Assembly: GCA_034433375.1 (NCBI GenBank)
Contig: DAOUAQ010000116.1
Coordinates: 43,109-107,108 of the forward strand
Origin: DSWT01 sp034433375
GTDB taxonomy: Bacteria > Chloroflexota > Anaerolineae > B4-G1 > SLSP01
Direction: 5' to 3'
Length of the DNA stretch: 64,000 nucleotides
Part shown: positions 27,277-35,377 of the stretch, one piece after another
Position numbering within the stretch: position 1 is the stretch's first letter
Layout of the letters: the number at the start of each line of letters is the position of its first letter
Notes under the pieces: generated by a model
What the model saw: only the letters and a program-made list of their open reading frames with translations
The model's database searches: none
Told to the model about the DNA's origin: nothing
Program-made: the position numbers and the translations under genes

Positions 27277-29082
27277 ATGTCACGTTTATTGATTATCTTG
27301 ACAGTAGCTTTACTGGCGGCGGTCATGGTAGTGGGGTGGGTTCTGGGGCCGGGGATGGATCAGCGGTTGGTGCCCGGTGTGTGGATTTGGAACGCCCCAC
27401 TCGGCGGTATGGCGCTCTCCGACGCGGCGACGCACCTTCAGGCCTCACTGCCGTTGCACCAGCCGAACGTGGTGATTGTGGGGCCAGAGGGGCAGCGGTG
27501 GGCGCTTTCTCCGGCGGATTTGGGTATGATGGTGGATGCGCAAGCGACGTTAGCCCGCGCCTACGCTGTAGGGCACGAAACAAAGGGTAGCCGGATGTTC
27601 TCCGAGCGTCTGGAGATCATGCTGGACGGCGTTATGCTGCCGCCTGTGTTGGCCTGGAATGAACAGCAAACCTTGCAAGTCTTGCAGGCCATCGCCGCCG
27701 AATTAGAGCGCTCGCCTCAGGATGCGCGGGTACGCCTCGAAGGCACAGACCTGCGCCTGGAGCCGGGCATTGAGGGACGGCAGATGGACATTTCGACGAC
27801 CCTACAAGTGCTGCTGCCCCATCTTTACGCGCTGGAGTCGGTGGAAATTGTACCGCCGCTCATCAAAGTGACCCCGCAGATCACCGACGACAAAGCCGAG
27901 CAAGCATTGGGCATCGCCCGCAACGTCCTGGCAGAGCCGCTCACCCTCGTTGTCGCTAACCCGCGCGCAGGCGATCCCGGCCCGTGGACGATGACGCCGG
28001 ACGTTATGGCGACAATGTTATCCCTCCACATCGGTGCGGAGGGCGTCGCCGTCGGTTTGGACGAAGCCGCGTTGGCGCAGTTCCTTGGCCCGCTGGCGCT
28101 GGCGCTGGCGCGCGAACCGGTCAACGCGACTTTTAGCTTTGACGCTGCCGCCATCACCTTGACGCCCGAAACACCGAGTGTGATGGGCCGCGAGATGGAC
28201 GTGACCGCGTCGCTCAAATACATCAACACGATGCTGCAAGAAGGCCAGCACTTTGTGCCCCTCGTGTTGATCGAAACGCCTCCCGATTATCCCGATACGG
28301 TGACAGCCGCCGATTTGGGTATCCGCGAGGTTGTGGCGGTGGGTGAATCCTACTTTACCGGCTCCTCCTCTGCCCGCGACAAGAACATTCGTCTGGGCGC
28401 GTCCAAATTTGACGGGATCATCATTGTGCCTGGGCAGACATTCTCTTTCAACCAATACCTGGGTGACGTGACATCTGAGGCCGGGTACGACCAATCCTAC
28501 GTGATCATCGGCAATCGCACGGTGCTTGGGGTGGGGGGCGGCATCTGCCAGGTGGCAACGACGGCCTTCCGCGCGGCCTATTTCGGCGGCTATTCCATCG
28601 TCGAACGGTGGCCGCACGCCTATCGTGTGGGTTACTATGAGCTGGGCGGCTTTGGGCCGGGCTTCGACGCGACGGTTTATTCCCCGTTGGTTGATCTGCG
28701 GTTCACCAACGACACGCCGTATCACATCTTAGTCAAGACCGAGATGGATGCTGCGCGGGCGCGGTTGCGATTTATCTTCTACAGCACCAATACCGGGCGC
28801 GTGGTCGAACAGGTCGGGCCGACGTGGGGCGCTCCCATCCCGTCAACAAAATCTGTCTATGAATACGATCCCAAACTGCCGGCCGGCACCGCCGTCCAGG
28901 ATGAACGTCCTCACGACGGATTGAAAGCCACCCTGGGGCGTATTGTGCGCGATGCCGACGGTAAAGTGCTTTACGAGGACACCTTCTTTAGCAATTTCAT
29001 CCCCTGGCCGGCGCGGTATCGCTATGGACCGGGCTACACGCCGCCGGAGGGGGCGGAAGTTGTTTCCACGCCTACGCCCTAA
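27277..29082 (+). CDS. VanW family protein with N-terminal anchor
   Basis: This 601-residue protein has one N-terminal hydrophobic helix (about 4-26) and an exported body. Two regions (about 60-180 and 190-320) resemble the peptidoglycan-binding-like (YoaR) domain that usually precedes VanW. The VanW domain spans about 345-500, with its hallmark GGGICQVATT motif and YSPLVDLRF. The C-terminus is short and Pro/Thr-rich. VanW proteins are associated with cell-envelope biology and glycopeptide-resistance clusters, but their biochemical role is not established. No van resistance genes are nearby, so this is likely a housekeeping envelope protein. The ribosome binding site (GGAAACG) is weak. Confidence 0.9.
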   Translation: MSRLLIILTVALLAAVMVVGWVLGPGMDQRLVPGVWIWNAPLGGMALSDAATHLQASLPLHQPNVVIVGPEGQRWALSPADLGMMVDAQATLARAYAVGHETKGSRMFSERLEIMLDGVMLPPVLAWNEQQTLQVLQAIAAELERSPQDARVRLEGTDLRLEPGIEGRQMDISTTLQVLLPHLYALESVEIVPPLIKVTPQITDDKAEQALGIARNVLAEPLTLVVANPRAGDPGPWTMTPDVMATMLSLHIGAEGVAVGLDEAALAQFLGPLALALAREPVNATFSFDAAAITLTPETPSVMGREMDVTASLKYINTMLQEGQHFVPLVLIETPPDYPDTVTAADLGIREVVAVGESYFTGSSSARDKNIRLGASKFDGIIIVPGQTFSFNQYLGDVTSEAGYDQSYVIIGNRTVLGVGGGICQVATTAFRAAYFGGYSIVERWPHAYRVGYYELGGFGPGFDATVYSPLVDLRFTNDTPYHILVKTEMDAARARLRFIFYSTNTGRVVEQVGPTWGAPIPSTKSVYEYDPKLPAGTAVQDERPHDGLKATLGRIVRDADGKVLYEDTFFSNFIPWPARYRYGPGYTPPEGAEVVSTPTP

Positions 29083-29124
29083 CCGGGCTGTTAGTGAATG
29101 GTAAATTTGTGAAATGTGATGCGG

Positions 29125-29150
29125 AAAACGTAAAAAACCGCTTACGTTTT
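29125..29150. repeat. AAAACGTAA/TTACGTTTT hairpin
   Basis: A 9-bp perfect stem (29125-29133 and 29142-29150) lies just before a stronger terminator in the convergent gap. It belongs to the same ACGTAAA-type intergenic motif seen near 23.2 and 27.2 kb. Confidence 0.5.
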
Positions 29151-29158
29151 ATGACAAA

Positions 29159-29189
29159 AACACCCTCGCCTGTGTAAGGCGAGGGTGTT
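29159..29189 (-). terminator. Intrinsic terminator for the two-TM protein gene
   Basis: A perfect 12-bp GC-rich stem (29159-29170 with 29178-29189) and a 7-nt loop is followed on the minus strand by a T-run (complement of A's at 29156-29160). It can also stop plus-strand VanW transcripts. Confidence 0.82.
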
Positions 29190-29213
29190 AATTGATGAAG
29201 TTGTGTTCTGGGA

Positions 29214-30320
29214 TTATTCGAGCTGCTTTACCCACGCGCGCAACTCAAATGTGACCTTCTGGAAGAAGCTGTTGGGCGGGAAATTCCCCTGCGCGTATTC
29301 CAACTCTGTGATGCGCGCTTTGACGCGCAGCGCCGTTGTGTCCAGCGTGACCTCCATACCGGGGCGAATCTCCTGCAGGTCGTCCCCCTCGCGTTTGGGC
29401 TGAATCTTTTCGATCAACCCGGGATCCTCGAAGGCGTATTCGCTGGCAAGTACCGTGGTGACGGTGCGGATGTCGCTCTTGTCGAAGAGCCAGGTTTCAA
29501 AGGCGGTAACCTTCTTGGGATCGCCTGCGCCAAGCGTCTCTGAAATGCCGATGCCGCACTCGCCAAAGAAATCAGCGCCGATTTCGATGCTGAATGAGGG
29601 ATCGAAGTAATCATCGCCCAGGACGTAGGTGTACATCTTCACCGAGGAGGGTTCGGCCTCTCCCGCACCGACAACAACGCCGACGGGCGCTGCCATTCCC
29701 GGCGCAGTTACGGCAGCCGTCGGCGCGGGCTGCGCCGCCTGTTTCTTGCGTCCGACGAAGAGGAACCATAGCGCCGCCGCAACTAGAACGATCAGGAGAA
29801 GCCCTGCCAACAGGCGGATGAGCGTATTGAACAGCCCTCCCGCTGCCGATTCTGCTGCCGCCTCTTCGGCCTTCCAGGCGTTCAGCATCCCCGGTAGGTC
29901 CTGTTGCAGACGCTTGAGGGAGACAAGTTTATCTCCGAGGTTAAATCGCCCGGCCTCCGCGTATTTAACGGCGGTATCGAGGTCGCTCTTCAAAACATTG
30001 GGATCTTTGCGCCAGGGGATGGTGCGAACCGGCGGCAAATCCATGCCCATGCCTAGCTTTTCGCGCACCGCGCGGATGTCGTTAGTCCGTGCATAATCTT
30101 CGGCGACACCGGCAAGGTAAACCGAGCGGAAATCCGCCCGCAGTTTGCCCGGATTGGCATCTTCCCATTGCACCGGGAACACGCCCCAACCGAGGACCAG
30201 GCCGATGGCGACACCGAGGGCAAGCGAAATCAAGAGCTTATACTTATCCCAGATGGGTTGAATTTTGACCATAACCTGCGCAAAAATCGTAAAAGCTTTA
30301 GCAAGCAATGTATCGAACAT
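29214..30320 (-). CDS. Two-TM protein of unknown function
   Basis: I do not recognise this 368-residue protein. It has an N-terminal TM helix (about 29-50), a helical middle region (55-155, with RADFRSVYLAGVAEDYA and LVSLKRLQQDLP), a second TM helix (about 165-190), a low-complexity Ala/Pro linker (195-225) and a beta-rich C-terminal domain (225-368) including GECGIGISE and FDKSDIRTVT. Both TM helices place the middle region on one side of the membrane and the linker plus C-terminal domain on the other. A GAAGGGAG ribosome binding site precedes the start. Its promoter overlaps a Fur-box-like palindrome, and it has its own terminator, so it is a single-gene unit. Metal- or stress-linked regulation is a speculation from that site. 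Confidence 0.8.
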   Translation of the reverse strand: MFDTLLAKAFTIFAQVMVKIQPIWDKYKLLISLALGVAIGLVLGWGVFPVQWEDANPGKLRADFRSVYLAGVAEDYARTNDIRAVREKLGMGMDLPPVRTIPWRKDPNVLKSDLDTAVKYAEAGRFNLGDKLVSLKRLQQDLPGMLNAWKAEEAAAESAAGGLFNTLIRLLAGLLLIVLVAAALWFLFVGRKKQAAQPAPTAAVTAPGMAAPVGVVVGAGEAEPSSVKMYTYVLGDDYFDPSFSIEIGADFFGECGIGISETLGAGDPKKVTAFETWLFDKSDIRTVTTVLASEYAFEDPGLIEKIQPKREGDDLQEIRPGMEVTLDTTALRVKARITELEYAQGNFPPNSFFQKVTFELRAWVKQLE

Positions 30321-30362
30321 AGGTCACTCCCTTCAGGTTAAGATGAGGTCATCTCCAATCAA

Positions 30363-30391
30363 GATTATCATAAATAATGATAATCACAATC
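30363..30391 (-). promoter_or_regulatory. Fur-box-like palindrome
   Basis: An 8-bp inverted repeat GATTATCA/TGATAATC (30363-30370 and 30378-30385) overlaps a 19-bp segment (30373-30391) that matches the E. coli Fur consensus at 16 of 19 positions. It covers the predicted -10 of the 368-residue gene, where a repressor would block transcription. The region is AT-rich, so chance similarity is possible. Confidence 0.45.
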
Positions 30392-30404
30392 CTACAAAGT
30401 GCAA
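30377..30404 (-). promoter_or_regulatory. Promoter for the two-TM protein gene
   Basis: On the minus strand TTGCAC (30404-30399) and TATCAT (30382-30377) are 16 bp apart, about 57 bp before the start codon. The -10 lies inside the Fur-like palindrome. Confidence 0.5.
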
Positions 30405-30445
30405 CCCACGCAACATCAAAATCATAATATCACGAAACAAAAATA

Positions 30446-30475
30446 AACACAACTGAAGCGCATTGCAGATGTGTT
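30446..30475 (-). terminator. Terminator of the GH94 gene
   Basis: AACACA/TGTGTT arms (30446-30451, 30470-30475) plus an inner CTG/CAG form a hairpin followed on the minus strand by TATTTTTG. It lies about 35 bp after the GH94 stop. The rest of the 30321-30510 gap is AT-rich and holds the promoter of the next minus-strand gene. Confidence 0.55.
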
Positions 30476-30510
30476 TTTCTCTATTTCGTTCGCGTTTTAT
30501 TGAGTGGTGT

Positions 30511-32907
30511 CTACCCTAAGATCACCACGACGCGGTTTTCCGTACTCAGCCGATCCGCCGGGACGAGGTTGCCGGGCAGGACTTCGCCGTTCAGCGTGAG
30601 CGCGTGGACGCCGCGACAGACGCCGTGGGGATTCTTGACCTCGATATGCACAGTGCGGCCCCGGAAGCGGCGCGTGGCGGTGAAGCCGGGCCACGTCGAA
30701 GGGATGCACGGGGCAATACGCAGGCCGTCCAGCTCCGGGCGGATGCCCAGGATGTACTGTGTGGCGCTGAAGTAAGCCCACGCCGCCGCCCCGGTGAGCC
30801 ACGAGGTGCGTGTGTTGCCCGCGCGTGGCGAGAAGGTGGAGTAGGTTGTCTGCGCCTGGACGTAAGGCTCGCACTGGCGGATTTCGGCGCGGTTGTTGTA
30901 GGCTGCCGGCATGAAGTCCCGGTAGTATTGGTGCGCCTGGTCGCCGTGGCCGAGTAGACATTCCGCCATCACGCCCCAGCCCTGGGTGTGGTTGAAGATG
31001 CCGGCATTCTCCTTGATGCCGGGATTGAAGACCAACGCGCGCATCACATCCACCGGCATATTGACGAAGGCCGGCGCGCAGAGCATCAGGCCGTAGGGGG
31101 TCGCCAGGTGCTCCTTGACGGTTTGCATACAGCGTTCCGCCTGTTCCGGCGTCGCGCTCCCACTGATGACCGACCAGACCTGGGTGTTCAGATAGACTTT
31201 GCCTTCCGGGGATTCCTTGGTGCCGTACACCGTGCCGTCATCCCCGATGGCCCAGATGAACCAGTCGCCGTCCCAGGCGCACTTCTGGATGTTGGCCTCC
31301 AATGTCTCGTGTTGCGCCCGCGCCCAGGCCGCTTCTTCCGGTCTACCGAGCCTCTCGGCGATTTCGGCGTAAATCGTCAGGCCAAGCTGCACCTGGAAGG
31401 CGACGAACAGGCTTTCGCCGTAGTAGCCGAGTTTGAGGCAATCGTTCCAGTCGGCGTGCAGGCCGCAGGGCAGACCGTGCGCGCCGGTGCGCTCCAGGTT
31501 GAACTCCAACGCGCGGCGCAAATGGCCGAACACCGTCGCCTCGCCCTTATCGGCGTAGGGCAGCACTTTGTCGTAGAAGCTCAGATCGCCGGTTTCGCCC
31601 ACCATCAGCGGGACGACGTTGAAGAACCACAGGCAGTCGTCGGAGCGATAATACTCGTCGGGGGGCGGGCTTTCGTGGCCGGGGCGATGGTCGAACGGCT
31701 GGATTACGGGGATCGCGCCGCCGCTGGACACCTGCCCGGTTAGCATCAATTCGAGGCGCGCCTGAGCCTCTTCTGGAATGGCAGCCGCTACGCCCAGAAT
31801 GTCCTGCACCGAGTCGCGGAATCCCAGGCCATCGCGCTCGCCGTTGTAGACCAGGCTGGCGGCCCGCGACCAGGCGAAGGTGATGAGGCAGTTGTAGAGG
31901 CCCCACACGTTGACCGTGTGATTGAAGTCTTCGTCCGGCGTCTCGGCCATCAGACTGCCCAGGCGGGCGTGCCAAGCATCTTGCAGCTTTTGCAGCTCGA
32001 CGGCTGCGCGTTCCACCGAGCCGTACTCCGCCACGGTGCGCTTGCCCACCACACGCGCGTCACCGATGCCGAGCATCACCAGCACCGCGCGGCTTTCGCC
32101 GGGTTGAAGGGTCAACGTGGTGTGCAGCGTCCCGCAAGCGTTGTCGCCGTAGGCGTGGCTGTTGCTGCACTGCCCCTTTTCCACTGCCAACGGGTTGTGG
32201 TAGTTGCGGTACGGGCCGAGGAACGCCTCGCGGCTGGTGTCGTACCCGGTGAGCGGCGCGCCGACCAGCGTCATCCACGTCTGGTTGATTTTGTGGTGCA
32301 GCAGCGTCTCCTCATCGCGGGGCGTCAGGTTGTCCTCAATCGCAATCCGCAGCAGATTGTCGTCGGTGAGCGTGCCGCGCACGATGAAGAGCGAGTATTG
32401 CAGGTTCACCTGATCCTGGAACGTCATCCACTGGTTGGTGAATTCGCAGTACGTGAACAGCGAGATTTCGCGCGGGTGGTCGCTCTCGTTGGTGACTTTG
32501 AGCTGCCAGTACTCGAAGGTCTGTCCCAGGGGGACGAAGTACGTGGCTTCGGTCGCAATGCCGGCGTAGCGCGACTCGAAAACGGAGTAGGCTGTGCCGT
32601 GGCGACACGTTGACTGATACTGGTCAAGCGGCTTGCCCACCGGCTGCCACGACGCCGACCAATAATCGCCGTTGGCGTTGTCGCGCAGGTAGAAGTAACG
32701 TCCCGGCTGATCCATCGGGATGCTGTTGAAGAACAGGCGCATAAAGCGTCCCCGCGCGCCGGATTTGTAGAAGCCGTAACCGCCGGCGTTGTTGGTGATG
32801 ATCGCGCCGTATTCGGTCGAACCCAGATAATTGCTCCACGATTGTGGCGTGTCGGGTCGTGTAATCACATATTCTTTTGCGTTATCATCAAAGTAACCGT
32901 ATTGCAT
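30511..32907 (-). CDS. GH94 disaccharide phosphorylase (chitobiose/cellobiose phosphorylase-like)
   Basis: This 798-residue enzyme matches GH94 phosphorylases (about 800 residues) from end to end. The N-terminus (MQYGYFDDNAKEYVITRPD, YLGSTEYG) and the C-terminal VVVILG recall characterised chitobiose phosphorylases. The general acid lies in ADWNDCL (Asp about 489), with RDSVQD and SDDCLW also conserved. These enzymes cleave a beta-linked disaccharide with phosphate to a sugar 1-phosphate plus a free sugar, saving ATP. The usual Arg before ADWND is His here, so specificity is uncertain. There is no signal peptide, so it is cytoplasmic. No sugar transporter is adjacent. AAGGGG precedes the start, and the leader (32933-32963) can form an imperfect hairpin. 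Confidence 0.93.
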   Translation of the reverse strand: MQYGYFDDNAKEYVITRPDTPQSWSNYLGSTEYGAIITNNAGGYGFYKSGARGRFMRLFFNSIPMDQPGRYFYLRDNANGDYWSASWQPVGKPLDQYQSTCRHGTAYSVFESRYAGIATEATYFVPLGQTFEYWQLKVTNESDHPREISLFTYCEFTNQWMTFQDQVNLQYSLFIVRGTLTDDNLLRIAIEDNLTPRDEETLLHHKINQTWMTLVGAPLTGYDTSREAFLGPYRNYHNPLAVEKGQCSNSHAYGDNACGTLHTTLTLQPGESRAVLVMLGIGDARVVGKRTVAEYGSVERAAVELQKLQDAWHARLGSLMAETPDEDFNHTVNVWGLYNCLITFAWSRAASLVYNGERDGLGFRDSVQDILGVAAAIPEEAQARLELMLTGQVSSGGAIPVIQPFDHRPGHESPPPDEYYRSDDCLWFFNVVPLMVGETGDLSFYDKVLPYADKGEATVFGHLRRALEFNLERTGAHGLPCGLHADWNDCLKLGYYGESLFVAFQVQLGLTIYAEIAERLGRPEEAAWARAQHETLEANIQKCAWDGDWFIWAIGDDGTVYGTKESPEGKVYLNTQVWSVISGSATPEQAERCMQTVKEHLATPYGLMLCAPAFVNMPVDVMRALVFNPGIKENAGIFNHTQGWGVMAECLLGHGDQAHQYYRDFMPAAYNNRAEIRQCEPYVQAQTTYSTFSPRAGNTRTSWLTGAAAWAYFSATQYILGIRPELDGLRIAPCIPSTWPGFTATRRFRGRTVHIEVKNPHGVCRGVHALTLNGEVLPGNLVPADRLSTENRVVVILG

Positions 32908-32982
32908 AATAAATCCCCTTTCGGAAAATAATAGTGTGGCGCGGAGGTCTCGCCTGCGCTACTTGTTGATTGTGCTGCGATA

Positions 32983-33009
32983 AGTATACGCGAAACACGC
33001 GCGCGTCAA
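32983..33009 (-). promoter_or_regulatory. Possible promoter for GH94 gene
   Basis: On the minus strand TTGACG (33009-33004) and TATACT (32988-32983) are 15 bp apart. The short spacer lowers confidence. The -35 overlaps the end of the PIN toxin gene. Confidence 0.4.
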
Positions 33010-33455
33010 CCCGATCGGCGTTCACTGGCGACCGCAAACGGATTTTGCACGCGCACGCCCTCATACGTTTGCCCGTGGTTGAGGTCTTCTGACCAGAGGA
33101 CGGCGCAGCCAAGTCGGGCCGCGCTCCAGACGATCATCGCGTCCCAGAAGGAGAGCTGGTAGCGTTGCTGTACGCGGATCGCGTTCACTACATCGTGAGG
33201 TACGGGCGCATGTACCGTCCAATCAGACAAGTCACGGATGATTTGCGTTGCGGTCGCTATGTCCACAGGCGTCACAATCTTCTGCGTGATATTCACATAG
33301 AACTCTTGCAAGACTTGAAGGCTGAGACACCCGGTTTGTGTGCGCCACAAGTCATTCATCAACGCTCGCGCAGTGTGGTGTTTTGCGCCGGCATGAATAT
33401 CGTAAGCGTAGATGACGATGTTCGTATCGGCAAATTGACCCGGCTCAACGTTCAT
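33006..33455 (-). CDS. PIN-domain ribonuclease toxin (VapC-like)
   Basis: This 149-residue protein has a complete PIN active site: Asp10 (ADTNIVIY), Glu51 (LQEFY), Asp105 (FWDAMIV) and an acidic pair at 123-124 (SEDLNHG). PIN toxins cleave RNA with Mg2+ or Mn2+ and are inhibited by a cognate antitoxin. The start overlaps the end of the antitoxin gene by 11 bp, the usual toxin-antitoxin arrangement with the antitoxin first. It is slightly longer than most VapC proteins (about 130-140 residues), with a short C-terminal extension. The family is clear; the RNA target is unknown. Confidence 0.93.
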   Translation of the reverse strand: MNVEPGQFADTNIVIYAYDIHAGAKHHTARALMNDLWRTQTGCLSLQVLQEFYVNITQKIVTPVDIATATQIIRDLSDWTVHAPVPHDVVNAIRVQQRYQLSFWDAMIVWSAARLGCAVLWSEDLNHGQTYEGVRVQNPFAVASERRSG

Positions 33456-33699
33456 GGAGAGAATCTCGGGTCCAGGTGATTTGACCGCCGGTACCCAGAT
33501 CCAAGCCGGCTTCCATCAGGGCGATCTGGCGTTGTTGCGCCAGTTGGTAGCGCGAACGACGTTCGATCAACTCTCGCAACATCTGTGTCATTAATCCGGA
33601 CATTGATTGTCCTTCTTCGACTGCGATCAGTTTGATCTCCCTTAGCACGTCTTTGGGAAGCGACAGTGTTACATTTTGGGTTTCCATAGCGGTAGTCAT
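33445..33699 (-). CDS. Ribbon-helix-helix antitoxin (VapB-like)
   Basis: I start at ATG 33699 (84 residues) because GGAGGTGGAG lies just upstream; a longer frame starting at 33729 would run through the operator. The N-terminal half (VTLSLPKDVLREIKLIAVEEGQ) fits a CopG/ribbon-helix-helix DNA-binding fold, and the Arg/Gln-rich C-terminus would bind the toxin. It overlaps the PIN toxin gene by 11 bp. The upstream palindrome at 33710-33740 overlapping its promoter is a good autoregulatory operator. Together with the toxin it forms a complete module. Confidence 0.88.
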   Translation of the reverse strand: MTTAMETQNVTLSLPKDVLREIKLIAVEEGQSMSGLMTQMLRELIERRSRYQLAQQRQIALMEAGLDLGTGGQITWTRDSLHER

Positions 33700-33709
33700 A
33701 CTCCACCTC

Positions 33710-33740
33710 CACGTATTTAAGTGTATCACGTAAATACGTG
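33710..33740. promoter_or_regulatory. Palindromic operator of the toxin-antitoxin operon
   Basis: CACGTATTTA (33710-33719) and TAAATACGTG (33731-33740) form a perfect 10-bp inverted repeat spaced by 11 bp, so arm centres are two helical turns apart. It covers the -10 region and spacer of the antitoxin promoter, as expected for toxin-antitoxin autorepression. Confidence 0.75.
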
Positions 33741-33748
33741 AAGGTCAA
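33720..33748 (-). promoter_or_regulatory. Promoter of the toxin-antitoxin operon
   Basis: On the minus strand TTGACC (33748-33743) and TACACT (33725-33720) are 17 bp apart, about 20 bp before the antitoxin start. The palindromic operator overlaps it. Confidence 0.65.
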
Positions 33749-33761
33749 CTTCAATTGAGTC

Positions 33762-33789
33762 TTGACGCGCGTTTGCGGGCGGGTATAAT
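33762..33789 (+). promoter_or_regulatory. Promoter of the O-antigen-ligase-like gene
   Basis: TTGACG (33762-33767) and a perfect TATAAT (33784-33789) are 16 bp apart; the start codon is only 17 bp after the -10, so the leader is very short. A GGCGGGT/ACCCGCC inverted repeat (33778-33784, 33791-33797) brackets the -10. Confidence 0.68.
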
Positions 33790-33806
33790 GACCCGCCAGA
33801 GGCACA

Positions 33807-35297
33807 ATGACAAACTGGCGCACAACCATTCAGGATTTGCTCGAAAACAGCGCGCTGCGGCCGCTGATCTTTAACCGCCACCGCTGGCTGTTGGTCGTCA
33901 TCGCGGTGCTGCTGACGATTGGCGTGAGCGTGGGCGGTGGCTGGCTCATCGTCGAAGTGGGCGCGCTGGCGGTGATCGCCTTGTTAGTCGGCCTGGGCTT
34001 GTTCGCCTGGATCGTACGCGACATCGAGATCGCTTACGCTGGCGTGATCGGCATTATCACGCTCTTGCCCTTTGCCTCGCTGCCCTTCAGCATTGGCTTC
34101 AAGCCGACTTTTTTGGATCTGGCGTTGGGTGGGCTGTTCTTTGTCTGGCTGGTACCCTATCTGTTGGGTGAGGAGCAACGTTTTGACGCCACACCTCTGG
34201 GTGCGCCGGTGTTGGTATTCGCGTTTCTCGCCATCGGTACGTTCGTCGCCGGTTTGGGCCACGCGGCATTGACCGTGACCTTGATCCGCCGTTTCGCGGA
34301 GACACTGTTGAGCCTCGCCCTCTTCTACCTCGTCGTCAACACGGTGCGCGACGTCGGGCGTCTGGGGCGGCTGATGCGTTGGTTGATTTTGGGGGCGACG
34401 GGGGCGGCGGCGCTTGGGATTGTCTTATACTTTCTGCCCGACAACCTGACGATTCGGGCGCTTTCTGCGCTAGGCCGTCTGGGTTATCCCGCCGGGGTAG
34501 GGGTGTTGCGGTACATTCGCGACGATCCTAGCCTGATGCAGCGCGCTACGTCCACATCTATTGATCCCAACGTCCTCGGCAGTCTGCTGAATCTTGCGCT
34601 GGCGATGACCCTTCCGCAGCTTTTCGCCCAACGCCCGCTGCTGCCCCGCTGGCTCATCGTGGCGTGTATCGGCGTGATGGGGGTATGTTTGGGGCTGACC
34701 ATTTCACGCGGGTCTATGGTTGCTGTGGCGCTGGCGATTTTGGTCGTGAGTGTGCTGCGCTACCGTAAGCTGCTGCCCTGGTTTGCGGTGGCTTTCGTTT
34801 TGATACTGATTTTGCCCTGGACGCAGGCATACATTGGGCACTTCGTCGAAGGCGTGCAGCTTCAGGATTTGTCAATGAAGATGCGTCTGGGCGAATATAA
34901 AGATGCCTTTATTCTCATCGGGCGTTATCCTTTGCTGGGCGTTGGATTTGCCGGCGCACCGGACATTGATATTTACACCGCCGTCGCCAGCGTCTATCTG
35001 ACCATCGCTGGGCGGATGGGGTTGATTGGCCTGGCGGTCTTTCTGGTGATTGCCGCGGTGCTGCTCGCGCGCTTTTGGCGCTGGCGCAAGGCGGCGGAGG
35101 CATCGCCAGAGCTGGAACCGCTGTGGTATGGCATCCACGCGGCCATTATCGGCGGATTAATCGCCGGTTTGTCGGATCGTTACTTCTTCAGCCTGGATTT
35201 TCACCATTCGGTGACGCTGTTTTGGCTGATGGTCGGCCTGGCCACCGCTGCCGTCCAAATCGCCAGCGCGTCAACCAGAATGAAGCGCAAAACGTAA
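33807..35297 (+). CDS. O-antigen ligase / polymerase-like membrane protein
   Basis: This 496-residue integral membrane protein has roughly 11-13 hydrophobic helices. A larger hydrophilic loop around 330-385 contains RLGEYKDAFILIGRYPLLGVG, the pattern typical of the Wzy_C/O-antigen ligase family, which joins or polymerises glycans on the outer face of the cytoplasmic membrane. In a bacterium of this type, which may lack lipopolysaccharide, it more likely acts on exopolysaccharide or glycoprotein glycans. No glycosyltransferase genes adjoin it, which is unusual. It is expressed from its own promoter, divergently from the toxin-antitoxin pair. Confidence 0.85.
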   Translation: MTNWRTTIQDLLENSALRPLIFNRHRWLLVVIAVLLTIGVSVGGGWLIVEVGALAVIALLVGLGLFAWIVRDIEIAYAGVIGIITLLPFASLPFSIGFKPTFLDLALGGLFFVWLVPYLLGEEQRFDATPLGAPVLVFAFLAIGTFVAGLGHAALTVTLIRRFAETLLSLALFYLVVNTVRDVGRLGRLMRWLILGATGAAALGIVLYFLPDNLTIRALSALGRLGYPAGVGVLRYIRDDPSLMQRATSTSIDPNVLGSLLNLALAMTLPQLFAQRPLLPRWLIVACIGVMGVCLGLTISRGSMVAVALAILVVSVLRYRKLLPWFAVAFVLILILPWTQAYIGHFVEGVQLQDLSMKMRLGEYKDAFILIGRYPLLGVGFAGAPDIDIYTAVASVYLTIAGRMGLIGLAVFLVIAAVLLARFWRWRKAAEASPELEPLWYGIHAAIIGGLIAGLSDRYFFSLDFHHSVTLFWLMVGLATAAVQIASASTRMKRKT

Positions 35298-35307
35298 AAG
35301 GCGGTTC

Positions 35308-35335
35308 TTGCCGTTTCAAGAGCTTCGAGTATACT
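35308..35335 (+). promoter_or_regulatory. Promoter for dnaN
   Basis: TTGCCG (35308-35313) and TATACT (35330-35335) are 16 bp apart, 42 bp before the dnaN start, which has AGGAGG at 35366-35371. Confidence 0.55.
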
Positions 35336-35377
35336 GGATGTAATGAAACCAAAACACAACGTCTCAGGAGGTCCTCA

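Noticed and set aside
35075..35377. 101-codon N-terminal extension of dnaN
   Set aside because: It overlaps the upstream membrane protein gene, and the beta-clamp N-terminus begins exactly at 35378 with AGGAGG upstream.
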